Made by a program: the position numbers and the translations under genes. This document shows positions 11,855-21,144 of a DNA stretch of 64,000 nucleotides, in pieces. Within the stretch, counting starts at the first letter, position 1, and each line of letters begins with the position of its first letter. Location: contig CM039465.1 of NCBI GenBank assembly GCA_022414725.1, forward strand, positions 45,089,470 to 45,153,469, read 5' to 3'. This stretch comes from Microglena sp. YARC (Eukaryota > Chlorophyta > Chlorophyceae > Chlamydomonadales > Chlamydomonadaceae). The notes beneath the pieces were generated by a model. It was not told where the DNA came from. It saw only the letters and a list, made by a program, of their open reading frames with translations, and ran no database searches.

Positions 11855-14695
11855 TCGTCCTGGTTCCCCAATGTATTACGCAAGTGTTGGTTGGTGTTGG
11901 TTGATTGGTTGGTCCTGGTTCCCCAATGTATTATGCAAGTGTTGGTTGGTGTTGGTTGATTGGTTGGTCCTGGTTCCCCAATGTATTATGCAAGTGTTGG
12001 TTGGTGTTGGTTGATTGGTTGGTCCTGGTTCCCCAATGTATTATGCAAGTGTTGGTTGGTGTTGGTTGATTGGTTGGTCCTGGTTCCCCGATGTATTATG
12101 CAAGTGTTGGTTGGTGTTGGTTGATTGGTTGGTCCTGGTTCCCCAATGTATTATGCAAGTGTTGGTTGGTGTTGGTTGATTGGTTGGTCCTGGTTCCCCA
12201 ATGTATTATGCAAGTGTTGGTTGGTGTTGGTTGGTTGGTTGGTCCTGGTTCCCCGATGTTTTATGCAAGTTTTGGTTGGTGTTGGTTGATTGGTTGGTCC
12301 TGGTTCCCCAATGTATTATGCAAGTGTTGGTTGGTGTTGGTTGGTGTTGGTTGATTGGTTGGTCCTGGTTCCCCGATGTATTATGCAAGTGTTGGTTGGT
12401 GTTGGTTGATTGGTTGGTCCTGGTTCCCCGATGTATTATGCAAGTGTTGGTTGGTGTTGGTTGATTGGTTGGTCCTGGTTCCCCGATGTATTATGCAAGT
12501 GTTGGTTGGTGTTGGTGTTGGTTGATTGGTTGGTCCTGGTTCCCCGATGTATTATGCAAGTGTTGGTTGGTGTTGGTTGATTGGTTGGTCCTGGTTCCCC
12601 AATGTATTATGCAAGTGTTGGTTGGTGTTGGTTGATTGGTTGGTCCTGGTTCCCCGATGTATTATGCAAGTGTTGGTTGGTGTTGGTTGATTGGTTGGTC
12701 CTGGTTCCCCGATGTATTATGCAAGTGTTGGTTGGTGTTGGTTGGTCCTGGTTCCCCAATGTATTATGCAAGTGTTGGTTGGTGTTGGTTGGTCCTGGTT
12801 CCCCAATGTATTATGCAAGTGTTGGTTGGTGTTGGTTGGTCCTGGTTCCCCAATGTATTATGCAAGTGTTGGTTGGTGTTGGTTGGTCCTGGTTCCCCAA
12901 TGTATTATGCAAGTGTTGGTTGGTGTTGGTTGATTGGTTGGTCCTGGTTCCCCAATGTATTATGCAAGTGTTGGTTGGTGTTGGTTGATTGGTTGGTCCT
13001 GGTTCCCCGATGTATTATGCAAGTGTTGGTTGGTGTTGGTTGATTGGTTGGTCCTGGTTCCCCGATGTATTATGCAAGTGTTGGTTGGTGTTGGTTGATT
13101 GGTTGGTCCTGGTTCCCCGATGTATTATGCAAGTGTTGGTTGGTGTTGGTTGATTGGTTGGTCCTGGTTCCCCCAATGTATTATGCAAGTGTTGGTTGGT
13201 GTTGGTTGATTGGTTGGTCCTGGTTCCCCGATGTATTATGCAAGTGTTGGTTGGTGTTGGTTGATTGGTTGGTCCTGGTTCCCCGATGTATTATGCAAGT
13301 GTTGGTTGGTTGATTGGTCCTGGTTCCCCGATGTATTATGCAAGTGTGGTGGTGTTGGTTGGTTGGTTTGGTCCTGGTTCCCCGATGTATTATGCAAGTG
13401 TGTTGGGTTTGTCCTGGTATTTGCAATTGGTTGGTCCTGGTTCCCCAATGTATTATGCAAGTGTTGGTTGGTGTAGGTTGATTGGTTGGTCCTGGTTCCC
13501 CGATGTATTATGCAATGTTGGTTGGTTGATTGGTTGGTCCTGGTTCCCCAATGTATTATGCAAGTGTTGGTTGGTGTTGGTTGATTGGTTTGGTCCTGGT
13601 TCCCCGATGTATTATGCAAGTGTTGTTGGTGTTGGTTGATTGGTTGGTCCTGGTTCCCCAATGTATTATGCAAGTGTTGGTTGGTGTTGGTTGATTGTTG
13701 GTCCTGGTTCCCCGATGTATTATGCAAGTTGGTTGGTGTTGGTTGATTGGTTGGTCCTGGTTCCCCGATGTATTATGCAAGTGTTGGTTGGTGTTGGTTG
13801 ATTGGTTGGTCCTGGTTCCCCGATGTATTATGCAAGTGTTGGTTGGTGTTGGTTGATTGGTTGGTCCTGGTTCCCCGATGTATTATGCAAGTGTTGGTTG
13901 GTGTTGGTTGATTGGTTGGTCCTGGTTCCCCGATGTTATGCAAGTGTTGGTTGGTGTTGGTTGATTGGTTGGTCCTGGTTCCCCAATGTATTATGCAAGT
14001 GTTGGTTGGTGTTGGTTGATTGGTTGGTCCTGGTTCCCCGATGTATTATGCAAGTGTTGGTTGGTGTTGGTTGATTGGTTGGTCCTGGTTCCCCGATGTA
14101 CTACGCAAATCTTGGTTGGTGTTGGTTGATTGGTTGGTCCTGGTTCCCCGATGTATTATGCAAGTGTTGGTTGGTGTTGGTTGATTGGTTGGTCCTGGTT
14201 CCCCAATGTATTATGCAAGTGTTGGTTGGTGTTGGTTGATTGGTTGGTCCTGGTTCCCCGATGTATTATGCAAGTGTTGGTTGGTGTTGGTTGATTGGTT
14301 GGTCCTGGTTCCCCGATGTATTATGCAAGTGTTGGTTGGTGTTGGTTGATTGGTTGGTCCTGGTTCCCCTGTTATTATGCAATTTGGTTGGTGTTGGTTG
14401 GTCCTGGTTCCCCAATGTATTATGCAAGTGTTGGTTGGTGTTGGTTGGTCCAGGTTCCCCAATGTATTATGCAAGTGTTGGTTGGTGTTGGTTGATTGGT
14501 TGGTCCTGGTTCCCTGATGTTTTATGCAAGTGTTGGTTGGTGTTGGTTGGTCCTGGTTCCCCAATGTATTATGCAAGTGTTGGTTGGTGTTGGTTGATTG
14601 GTTGGTCCTGGTTCCCCAATGTATTATGCAAGTGTTGGTTGGTGTTGGTTGGTGTTGGTTGGTTGGTGTTGGTTGGTTAGTCCTGGTTCCCCGAT
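11855..14695. repeat. 55-bp minisatellite, about 50 copies (2.8 kb)
   Basis: The unit is made of gtcctggttccccaatgtat, tatgcaagtgttggttggtg and ttggttgattggttg. Copies differ mainly at aatgta/gatgta and by loss of the attggttg block. On the minus strand each unit contains a ttggggaaccag acceptor-like string, and the array fills the intron below the exon 14,723–14,779. Long frames on both strands are repeat translations. Confidence 0.95.
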
Positions 14696-14722
14696 GTATA
14701 GGATCTAATGGCTAGTACTCAC

Positions 14723-14779
14723 CTTATCCTCGTCTGGTGAATAATCTGGCTGATCCGATACCTGGCTGTCCATCACAGC
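14723..14779 (-). CDS. Exon of the coiled-coil gene, acidic 19-residue segment
   Basis: Clear splice signals on minus: acceptor cacttgcttgcag, 57 nt encoding 19 residues (begins AVMDSQVSDQ, ends PDEDK), then donor gtgagtac. The exon is phase 0 at both ends. Upstream in the intron the acceptor and first codons are repeated three to four more times (14,800–14,985), each copy ending in the same A/T-V/M-M-D start and then reading into ccaacca repeats. Confidence 0.65.
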
Positions 14780-15888
14780 CTGCAAGCAAGTGTTGGTTGG
14801 TGTTGGTTGTTTGGTGTCCATCACAGCCTGCAAGCAAGTGTTGGTTGGTGTTGGTTGGTTGGTGTCCATCACAGTCTGTAAGCAAGTGTTGGTTGGTGTT
14901 GGTTGGTTGGTGTCCACCACAGCCTGCAAGCAAGTATTGTTTGGTGGTTGGTGGTTGGTGGTTGGTGTACATCATAGCCTGTAAGCAAGTACTCACCAGG
15001 GCAGTACTCATCAGGGTAGTACTCACAGGGCAGTACTCACCAGAGCAGTACTCACCAGACATGTGGTCCCTCTTCTCGAGCTTGTTGATGGTCAAGGCCA
15101 GCTGGGCGGTGCTGCTCTGGAACTGACGTGTCATTTCTTCAATCAGCTCTTCTTGCTCCTCATTCTTGCGGTTGCTTTTCCTGAGCTTGATGTTGGCCAA
15201 GCGCATTTGGGCGTCGCTTCTCTTGTAATACAGTTCAATTTCTTCCATCCAATCTTCCTTCTTATCAATCTCGAGGTTGCTCTCCTTGAGCTCTGCCTTG
15301 CTGTCCTCGAGCTTTTGGACGGTAAAGGCCAGCTGGGAGGTGCTCTTCTGAAACTGAAGTGTAATTTCTTTGATCTTCTCTTCTTTCTCCTCACTCTTGC
15401 GGTTGCTCTCCTTGAGCTCTGCCTTGCTCTCCTTGAGCTCCTGGATGGTAAAATCCAGCTGGGTGGCGCTGTCCTGAAAATGAAGTGTAATTTCTTCGAT
15501 CCGCACTTCTTTCTCCTCATTCTGGAGGTTGCTCTTCTTGAGCTCTGCCTTGCTCTCCTCCAGCTTAGCCTTAAGCTTCTTTATCTGTGGAAAGTGCATG
15601 GAGGGAGGAAAGAAGGGAGGAGGTGAGTCAAGCTTAAGTGTGTGGAGCTTGGTGAGAAGGCTATACCGCCAGTCGGGAACATGTAGACAAACACATATAT
15701 AAGCTGCACAGGGAATATTGCCTCCTATACCAGCAGTCTTGCCACACGTCGCATGAAGGAGTCCTTACCGCCTGGAGGGTGACTTTCCGCAGCTGCGGCG
15801 TACGGGAGGTTCCTCTGAACACCACGCCCCTCCAGACGTTATATATGTTTTCTTTTTTACCGCCTTCCACTTTGACTCCGTGTAACAT
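14723..15888 (-). CDS. Coiled-coil protein gene, central exons
   Basis: Two well-supported exons. Exon 15,769–15,888 (40 codons, includes VWRGVVFRGTSRTPQLRKV) ends at donor gtaagg; its ATG at 15,888 may be internal if the exon at 17,000–17,134 is upstream. Exon 15,056–15,584 starts after acceptor ctttccacag, joins in phase 0 and encodes about 176 residues of almost pure heptad-type sequence: three or four imperfect repeats of about 35–40 residues with ESKAELKESN, KSEEKEEKIKEITLQF and STSQLAFTVQKL. These Lys/Glu-rich heptads with Leu/Ile spacing are a coiled coil. The donor is uncertain: four gtgagt sites follow each other at 14,991–15,055, two of them giving phase 0 that fits the exon at 14,723. 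I do not recognise a family; a cytoskeletal or scaffold role would be a guess. Confidence 0.65.
14785..14990. repeat. Tandem copies of a 3' splice junction
   Basis: Unit of about 60 bp containing catcacagcctgcaagcaag plus tgttggttggtgttggttgg. Read on minus it is an acceptor (cttgcttgcag) followed by the first four codons of the exon at 14,723–14,779. Four copies, the first with tac for the Asp codon, the last being the true exon. Confidence 0.85.
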
Positions 15889-15899
15889 TGCATCAACAC

Positions 15900-16160
15900 A
15901 AGACACATGAACCCATGCCGTCTTAAAGTATTAGAGCATCACTTGTTTGTGTGGTGGGAGTGAGTGTAACATAGCGTGCATCAGTGTTGAACCTGGAGGC
16001 AAGCACATTCGTTTGAACACATGCCGTCATAAATGATTAGGGCATCATTTGTTTGCGTGGTGGGAGTGAGTGGAACATTGTATTGCATCATTTGTTTGCG
16101 TGGTGGGAAAGAGTGTAACATTGCGTGTATCAGTGTTCGACCTGGAGGCAAGATCAGTCT
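15900..16160. repeat. About 65-bp repeat with gcatcatttgtttgcgtggt core, 3 copies
   Basis: Copies at about 15,930, 16,040 and 16,085 share tttgtttgcgtggtggga and gtgtaacattgcgt. The following 16,160–16,990 region has no repeat I can define and no convincing exon. Confidence 0.75.
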
Positions 16161-16999
16161 TTAGTTGATTCTAACAGATATGCTGTTCTTTCCTTCACCC
16201 CCATGCTTGCCCTAGTTGTGGCCTAGAAGAATAGGTTCAATTGTCCTTTCTGTCCTTTTTGACATTTACCGCTAGCTTGGCCAGAGTACCGAGCGTATTG
16301 GTCCCGTTCTAGAATTGCTGTTCTATAGCGGTCCATGATGTAACACGCGGCTTCTCCCCTCTCCTCGTCCCCGTTTCCTTACCCAGCCCTGGCCCCCGCC
16401 CCTTTCCCTGTTGGCCTGATCTTCTCCCGAGCCCCAGGCACGGTTATATGGTTTCGAAAAGCTAGGTTCCTCTGGCGCGTTCTCCCCATGCCCAAGTCCC
16501 CAATGCTACACTCCACCCGCGTAGACCACCGATGAACAACAACCAAACACGGTGCGGACGGAGCTATAGCAGGGAGGGGAGACTGGATGCGAGCGTATTG
16601 GAGCGAACAGCTCTTGACAGAAACGCTATCCCTTCCACCCCCGGTACGAGGTGGGCTCGATACACGGCTCTCTCCCATATTTTAGGCTTGTTCGTGTATC
16701 GCGGGGTTGCGTTCGTCTATCACAGGGTTCACCATTACGTTGGTTCGCACTGGCAGCGGACACCGAAGCCGAGGCCAGACCAGGCAACAACAAATATCAG
16801 AGGGCTCCTGGCTCGGACGTTGGCCTACAGTCCTCGACGACAACTGACCAGGGGAGAACTTCCAGACGACCATTAGCAACCCTATGGACTGCCCCCTTGA
16901 GCTTTGGGCAAATCCAGGGCATGTAGCAGTTACGAGGTGAATAATTAGCTACCCTCGTTGAAACTTAGGTACCCCCGAAACCAGGCAGACGCAACCCAC

Positions 17000-17134
17000 C
17001 TCAACTTCTTTGCTTGACAATGCTTCTGTCAACACGCTCGCAGTTTCGCGCAGCATGTCTGCCTCCGTCTGTGTCGTCTTCACCTCAGGGTTAATCACGG
17101 TGCACACGCACCGGGGCCATCGGGATTTGCGCAT
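17000..17134 (-). CDS. Candidate first exon upstream of the coiled-coil gene
   Basis: An ATG at 17,134 on minus opens 45 codons (MRKSRWPRCVCTVINPEV at the start, LTEALSSKEVE at the end) followed by a gtgggt donor in phase 0. Composition is unlike the surrounding repeats and includes an amphipathic Leu/Glu stretch. It could be exon 1 of the coiled-coil gene, but I see no convincing phase-0 acceptor in front of 15,888, so the link is unproven. Confidence 0.4.
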
Positions 17135-17139
17135 CGCAA

Positions 17140-18190
17140 GAGAAGGTAAACATGGCTTCGGAGTATTGTTTTAGAAGAAGTGCAGGGAATGCTTGAATTC
17201 AAGGTACCGTCTCTATGCCAGGTAAGAGCTTTTGTCGGTATGTTATTTTGCTATCCTAGAAGTATCTTGACAGCAATAGCGTGTACCTGATGCCGGTACA
17301 ACTGTTTGCCTCTGGGTAAACTTATCCGGTTATTCCGAGATTGGGGTTGCATTCCGGGATGGTGGGCGGGGTTGGGGACCCCGGAACTGGGTATGAGTCG
17401 AATTTCATCACCAAATCCCCACATTGCGTATTTTGTCTCTCCTCTCTCTCCTGTCCAGGGTTGTTCAGAACGCTATGTCTTGCGTCGCAGAAGCAACGTG
17501 GGGAGGGTTCGTTGCGTCGCAGACGAACATCCAGTGGGTCGGTCGAGTCTCAGACGCAGATTTTTGAGGGTTCGTTGTATCTCAGAGCGTCTGGGCGCGT
17601 CTGGGTGCGTCGCAGACGCAGATTTAGGGGTAGGATTTAGGGGCGCGCTGGGCTTGGGCCCCTTTGGGCCTATGGCGCCACTTTTGCGTAAGCCTAACGA
17701 CGCTTTCGGCGAATTTCATCTTCCATACTGCATCATAGCATGAGAACTTGGGCCCGACTTTAATTGTGTCTCCTCAGGCATCTCCATGCTAGGCCAGGCT
17801 CGGTGGTGGAGCGATATCGGCACTCCGGTCGGACCCCGGCTCCGGCTGGTGATCTATTCCCGGTATGCGACGTTCAAATGGTGTAGTCATCGGACCAAGT
17901 TGCAACCTTTGTCTAGGTAGCCACGAGGCATACTTGGGGATGCATAGGGCACACCTACATGTGGGTGGGTGTAGGTGGGGTGGTGTGGTGGTGGTGGTGG
18001 TGGTGGTGGGGGGGGCAGCCCTCTTCAGCTGTTTAGTGATAGGTGTCCCCTGGGTGTCCAAACTTTGTTTTTTACTCCTGCTGAATTGGTCGATCAAGAC
18101 TCCAGCAAGAAGTTGGTCACGAATCCGGATTCCATCGAAGGATGGAGATACCTTATAAATTGTAAACAACAAATGCGGTAAGAATCGCAC
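17140..18190. other. Region without a supported gene
   Basis: Contains ggcgcgtctgggtgcgtcgc and cgtcgcagacgcag repeats near 17,480–17,640 and a (ggt)n run at 17,980–18,010. Open frames exist on both strands but lack splice or domain support. Confidence 0.6.
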
Positions 18191-18243
18191 AATTAAATTA
18201 TCATAATATCATTCCATATGGGATGATTATTTAATTAAATTGT
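18189..18243. repeat. AT-rich palindrome
   Basis: Arms aattaaattatcataatatc and gatgattatttaattaaatt flank a ccatatgg centre: an imperfect inverted repeat of about 25 bp per arm, able to form a hairpin or cruciform. It is not associated with a coding end. Confidence 0.7.
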
Positions 18244-18479
18244 GGAATTCAATTACCACTGAAGCCAGGAGGATGCCAAACGCCATAGAGAGTCCGGAAC
18301 GGCCCATGTTTGGGTATCGAATACCGGTAGTGGTGTCCGTTTATATTTTCATGGTAAATTTATTTTTACTGCCGAAGACGGGGAGCAGCCAAATTGCTAT
18401 CACTGTAGCTCGAACTCAGCCCCCCCGCCCTTCTGTATAACGGTTGGTTTGGGTTCAGTTCATCAGTGTTGTTTCGTTA

Positions 18480-18660
18480 TAGCCCCTCATGTCACTTTAT
18501 TTTTTATTGTGAAAGGACTTTCACCCCAGGAAGTGGGTCTCACGACACCAACCAGCAAACCGGAGGATTCAGTTCGAATGGTGTCGCCCCTCCTACATGT
18601 CATGGCAAGTCCCTTTGGCCTAGTTGGCCTACCTCTGGACTGAAACAACTATCTATCTAC
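18480..18660. repeat. Dispersed repeat composite
   Basis: Carries ggactttcaccccaggaagt, accaaccagcaaaccggagg and gtcccttt..acctctggactg blocks that recur (either strand) at 10.15, 26.95, 42.17, 48.0 and 53.1 kb. The outer block, seen from the other side as gttacagtccaggggtaggc, also ends copies at 19.88, 21.87 and 53.9 kb, which suggests an inverted-repeat transposable element, mostly fragmented here. Confidence 0.6.
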
Positions 18661-18699
18661 CAGTGCGCTTGCCCACTCCACCCACAGAACGAAGCATTG

Positions 18700-19135
18700 G
18701 CTCACATGCTGCACTGCAAGAAAAAATACTGCACTGCAACAGAAGACAACTGTACTGCAAGAAAACATACTTCACTGCAAGAGAACACAACTGCACTGCA
18801 ATTGCATACTGCACTAAAAGAGAACTTGCTGCACTGCAAGAAAACATAGTGCACTGCAGCTGCACTGCAACAAAAAAGGTAATGATGACCCGTCGTAAGC
18901 AGGCAGAGAACGGTCCAACACCTGTACTGGACAAGCTACCATCACGGTTGACAACGACCTGCAACGCTCAGGGTGACCGTAGAGGGAATCGGACCCCTGA
19001 CCCCGCATCGTCTAAGACATTTGGTGTACCACTAGACCAATCGTATCACTTAAACGGGCTAACTGCACTGCAAGAAAACATACTGCACTGCAACTGCATG
19101 CTGCACTGCAAGAGAAAATACTTCACTGCAAAAAA
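18700..19135. repeat. CTGCACTGCAAG repeats interrupted by a tRNA-like sequence
   Basis: Two blocks of a roughly 14–18-bp unit (actgcactgcaagaaaacat) lie at 18,705–18,880 and 19,065–19,135. They are separated by about 185 bp that includes the tRNA-like segment. Confidence 0.8.
18973..19047 (-). ncRNA. tRNA-like sequence with A and B boxes (possible SINE head)
   Basis: On minus an A-box-like tggtctagtggt (19,028–19,039) is followed about 33 bp later by a B-box-like ggtccgattcc (18,985–18,995, one change from the tRNA consensus). D-arm and T-arm can be drawn, but the anticodon stem and acceptor stem do not pair, so it is not a functional tRNA as read. It may be a tRNA pseudogene or the 5' part of a tRNA-derived SINE. 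Confidence 0.4.
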
Positions 19136-19487
19136 AACGAGAACTGGGGGGAATGTGCTTTGTTGGCTCGCGTTTACAATTTCTCTTGAATTCTTTTTGC
19201 TGCTTAAGACGGCGAGCAGCCAAATTTCTGGCTGAAGCTATGTAACCAAGTTCAAATATACCGCACTGGGTAGAATGGATATATTTTTGGGCATGTCGCC
19301 CGAGTGCAATACACAAACATAGCAACAGGATAAAATGTTGACCGACTGACTGATATTAAAACACACCACTGCTCACCAGTATATACAAAATAAAATATCT
19401 ACAGACCTGTTTTTAACATGCAAATACAAATCATCCGCTGAATTACTTCAACATACCATATATGTTTCTTTGATCTGCCCAGAACGT

Positions 19488-19686
19488 TAGTTTAACATTA
19501 CGTGAATCCCATCGGCACTAGTTCGAACCAGACCGCCGGAGCAGAGGGGAAATTCCTGTCCACAAGCGCAACGGAAGAATGGTGGGCAGTGAGCACCACG
19601 GAATCTTGTTTCAGTGCTAAGTTTAATCCCGCGGTCGGGGGAACCTCTGGGTAACGCCCTGATGGGAGTCACCTTATGTTAAACTA
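19488..19686. mobile_element. 199-bp element with 27-bp terminal inverted repeats
   Basis: The left end tagtttaacattacgtgaat plus cccatc is matched by the reverse complement of the right end (tagtttaacataaggtgact plus cccatc). The interior has no coding capacity. The right terminus is shared with the hairpin 19,676–19,750, which repeats tagtttaacat a third time. Family not recognised. Confidence 0.7.
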
Positions 19687-19750
19687 GACAGTGTACCATG
19701 TGGACATCTGAATCAGATGTCCACATGGTATACACTGTCTAGTTTAACAT
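19676..19750. repeat. Near-perfect 75-bp hairpin
   Basis: Arms of 36 and 38 bp around a single central A (19,712). Left arm begins atgttaaactagacagtgta, right arm ends the complementary way with one 2-bp ta insertion. It adjoins and overlaps the right end of the 19,488–19,686 element. A role as terminator or regulatory hairpin is not suggested by its position. Confidence 0.9.
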
Positions 19751-20214
19751 CCCTGGTTTCTGTGGGTATCGCACGGGGGGACTTGGAATTGGAAGACAAT
19801 GCAGCCCAGAGTTGGCTGATAAACAATGTACCAATCCAATCCTTGAAGCTAGTACCTATATTGAGCCCTGTGCGTATTTTTACAGTCCAGGGGTAGCCAA
19901 ATAGGCAACAGGGGTTCGCCCAACCACATAACCAGGAAAGGCAGTTAAAAAGACAAGCACTGGTGAACTGAACCCCAACAAATCGTTAAAATGTACCAAT
20001 CCAATTCAACTACAGATATCTCTTTGATCTGCCAGAAGCACTACAGATGTTTCTGCAATGTGACGAAAGCACTACAGATGCCTCTTTGATCCGTTGGAAG
20101 CAACACAGATGTCTCTTTGATCTGACGGAAGCACTACAGATGTTTCTTTGATCTGACGGAAGCCCGCCTAGCACGCATAGCAACTTCCACCCAGCTCCAT
20201 CAACTGCATCATAT

Positions 20215-20310
20215 GATATTGCATATCATTGATAACTTCAGCCTAGTAAGACTGCCGGCATAATGTGATATCATATGATGACATGATATCATATTGCCGT
20301 TCCCTACACA
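20215..20310. mobile_element. MITE family B, diverged copy
   Basis: Shows gactgccggcataatgtgat, a tgatatcatatgatgacatg palindrome and the right terminus attgccgttcccta. The left terminus is not intact. Confidence 0.6.
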
Positions 20311-20399
20311 TGTGGTACATGATATATTATATTGCACTTCCATACACATGTGTGGGACATGTCTGATGACTGACTGGAAGAATATCCTCCTCCTCCTCC

Positions 20400-20700
20400 T
20401 GTCGTACCACTGCCCCAAGTGGAACAAGATGGCTAGAACAGCCCTCTCTGGATTAGGATGGAGAAGGGAGCTGGCATGCATGCCCCTCTTACTGAATAGC
20501 TCAGGGAAGAACAAGGGTCTTTTAGCACCCAAATCCCCAAGTGGAACAAGATGGCTAGAACAGCCCTCTCTGGATGAGGATGGAGAAGGGAGCTGGCATG
20601 CATGCCCCTCGTACTGAATAGCTCAGTGCAGATCAAGGGTCCTTTCATTTCACCCCAAAGTGGAACAAGATGGCTAGAACAGCCCTCTTTGAATGAGGAT
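20400..20700. repeat. About 125-bp repeat, 3 copies, overlapping the end of the PPR gene
   Basis: Unit contains aagtggaacaagatggctag, aacagccctctctggat and gagctggcatgcatgcccct. The last copy supplies the final codons and stop of the PPR open frame (20,674). Confidence 0.85.
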
Positions 20701-21144
20701 GGAGCCTGCAGCAGCAAAGGCCGCAGAGATGGCGGCGGTAGCTACCTGTTGGCCCTCCACATTGGCCACCCCCCTGCGCCCTACTACTGTCATCAGCTGC
20801 TGAGTCACCACATTGGGCTCCAGTCCCTCCCGTTGCATCGCACGGTGAAGATCGAGAGCCTTCTCGTACAACCCTCCACGCTCGCACGCGGCCAGCAGGG
20901 CGTTGTATACCTGCACGGTGAGCGGTACGTTATCGCGTTGCATGCGCTGGCGGATAGCTAGCGCCGACTTCGTGTCCCCTGCCAGGCTGTGCGCTGCCAC
21001 CAGGCCGCAGTACGCATAATCACGGGGGGTGAGACCGCGATCGGTGACCATCACTTTGAGGGCGGCCTCGGCCTTGTCGGGCTGGCCAGCCATACCGTAT
21101 GCAGCGATCAAGGTCTCGTAGGATATGGTGTCGGGCTCATAGAT
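20674..21144 (-). CDS. PPR gene exon 9 (terminal)
   Basis: After acceptor atgtgcacag it continues in phase 0 (IYEPDTISYETLIAAYGMAG) with three to four PPR motifs and ends ILIQRGLF-stop. The last eight codons are shared with the downstream 125-bp repeat, so the native C terminus may have been altered by it. A partial copy of the exon start lies at 21,256–21,320 in the intron. Confidence 0.8.
   Translation of the reverse strand: MYEPDTISYETLIAAYGMAGQPDKAEAALKVMVTDRGLTPRDYAYCGLVAAHSLAGDTKSALAIRQRMQRDNVPLTVQVYNALLAACERGGLYEKALDLHRAMQREGLEPNVVTQQLMTVVGRRGVANVEGQQVATAAISAAFAAAGSILIQRGLF

Noticed and set aside
11855..14695. Many 90–160-codon frames of repeating VGPGSPMYYASVGWCW type and its complement
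   Set aside because: Period equals the 55-bp unit; frames break wherever a unit has an indel. Repeat artefact, not a membrane protein.
11855..14695. CRISPR array
   Set aside because: Units are contiguous near-identical 55-mers without unique spacers, and the genome is clearly eukaryotic; the same holds for the other arrays.
15063..15626. 187-codon Leu-rich frame on plus resembling a membrane protein
   Set aside because: Antisense of the coiled-coil exon; splice sites and heptads support the minus strand.
19735..21020. Rho-independent-like terminator from the 19.7-kb hairpin
   Set aside because: Eukaryotic context, and no transcript end points to it; it overlaps a transposable-element end.
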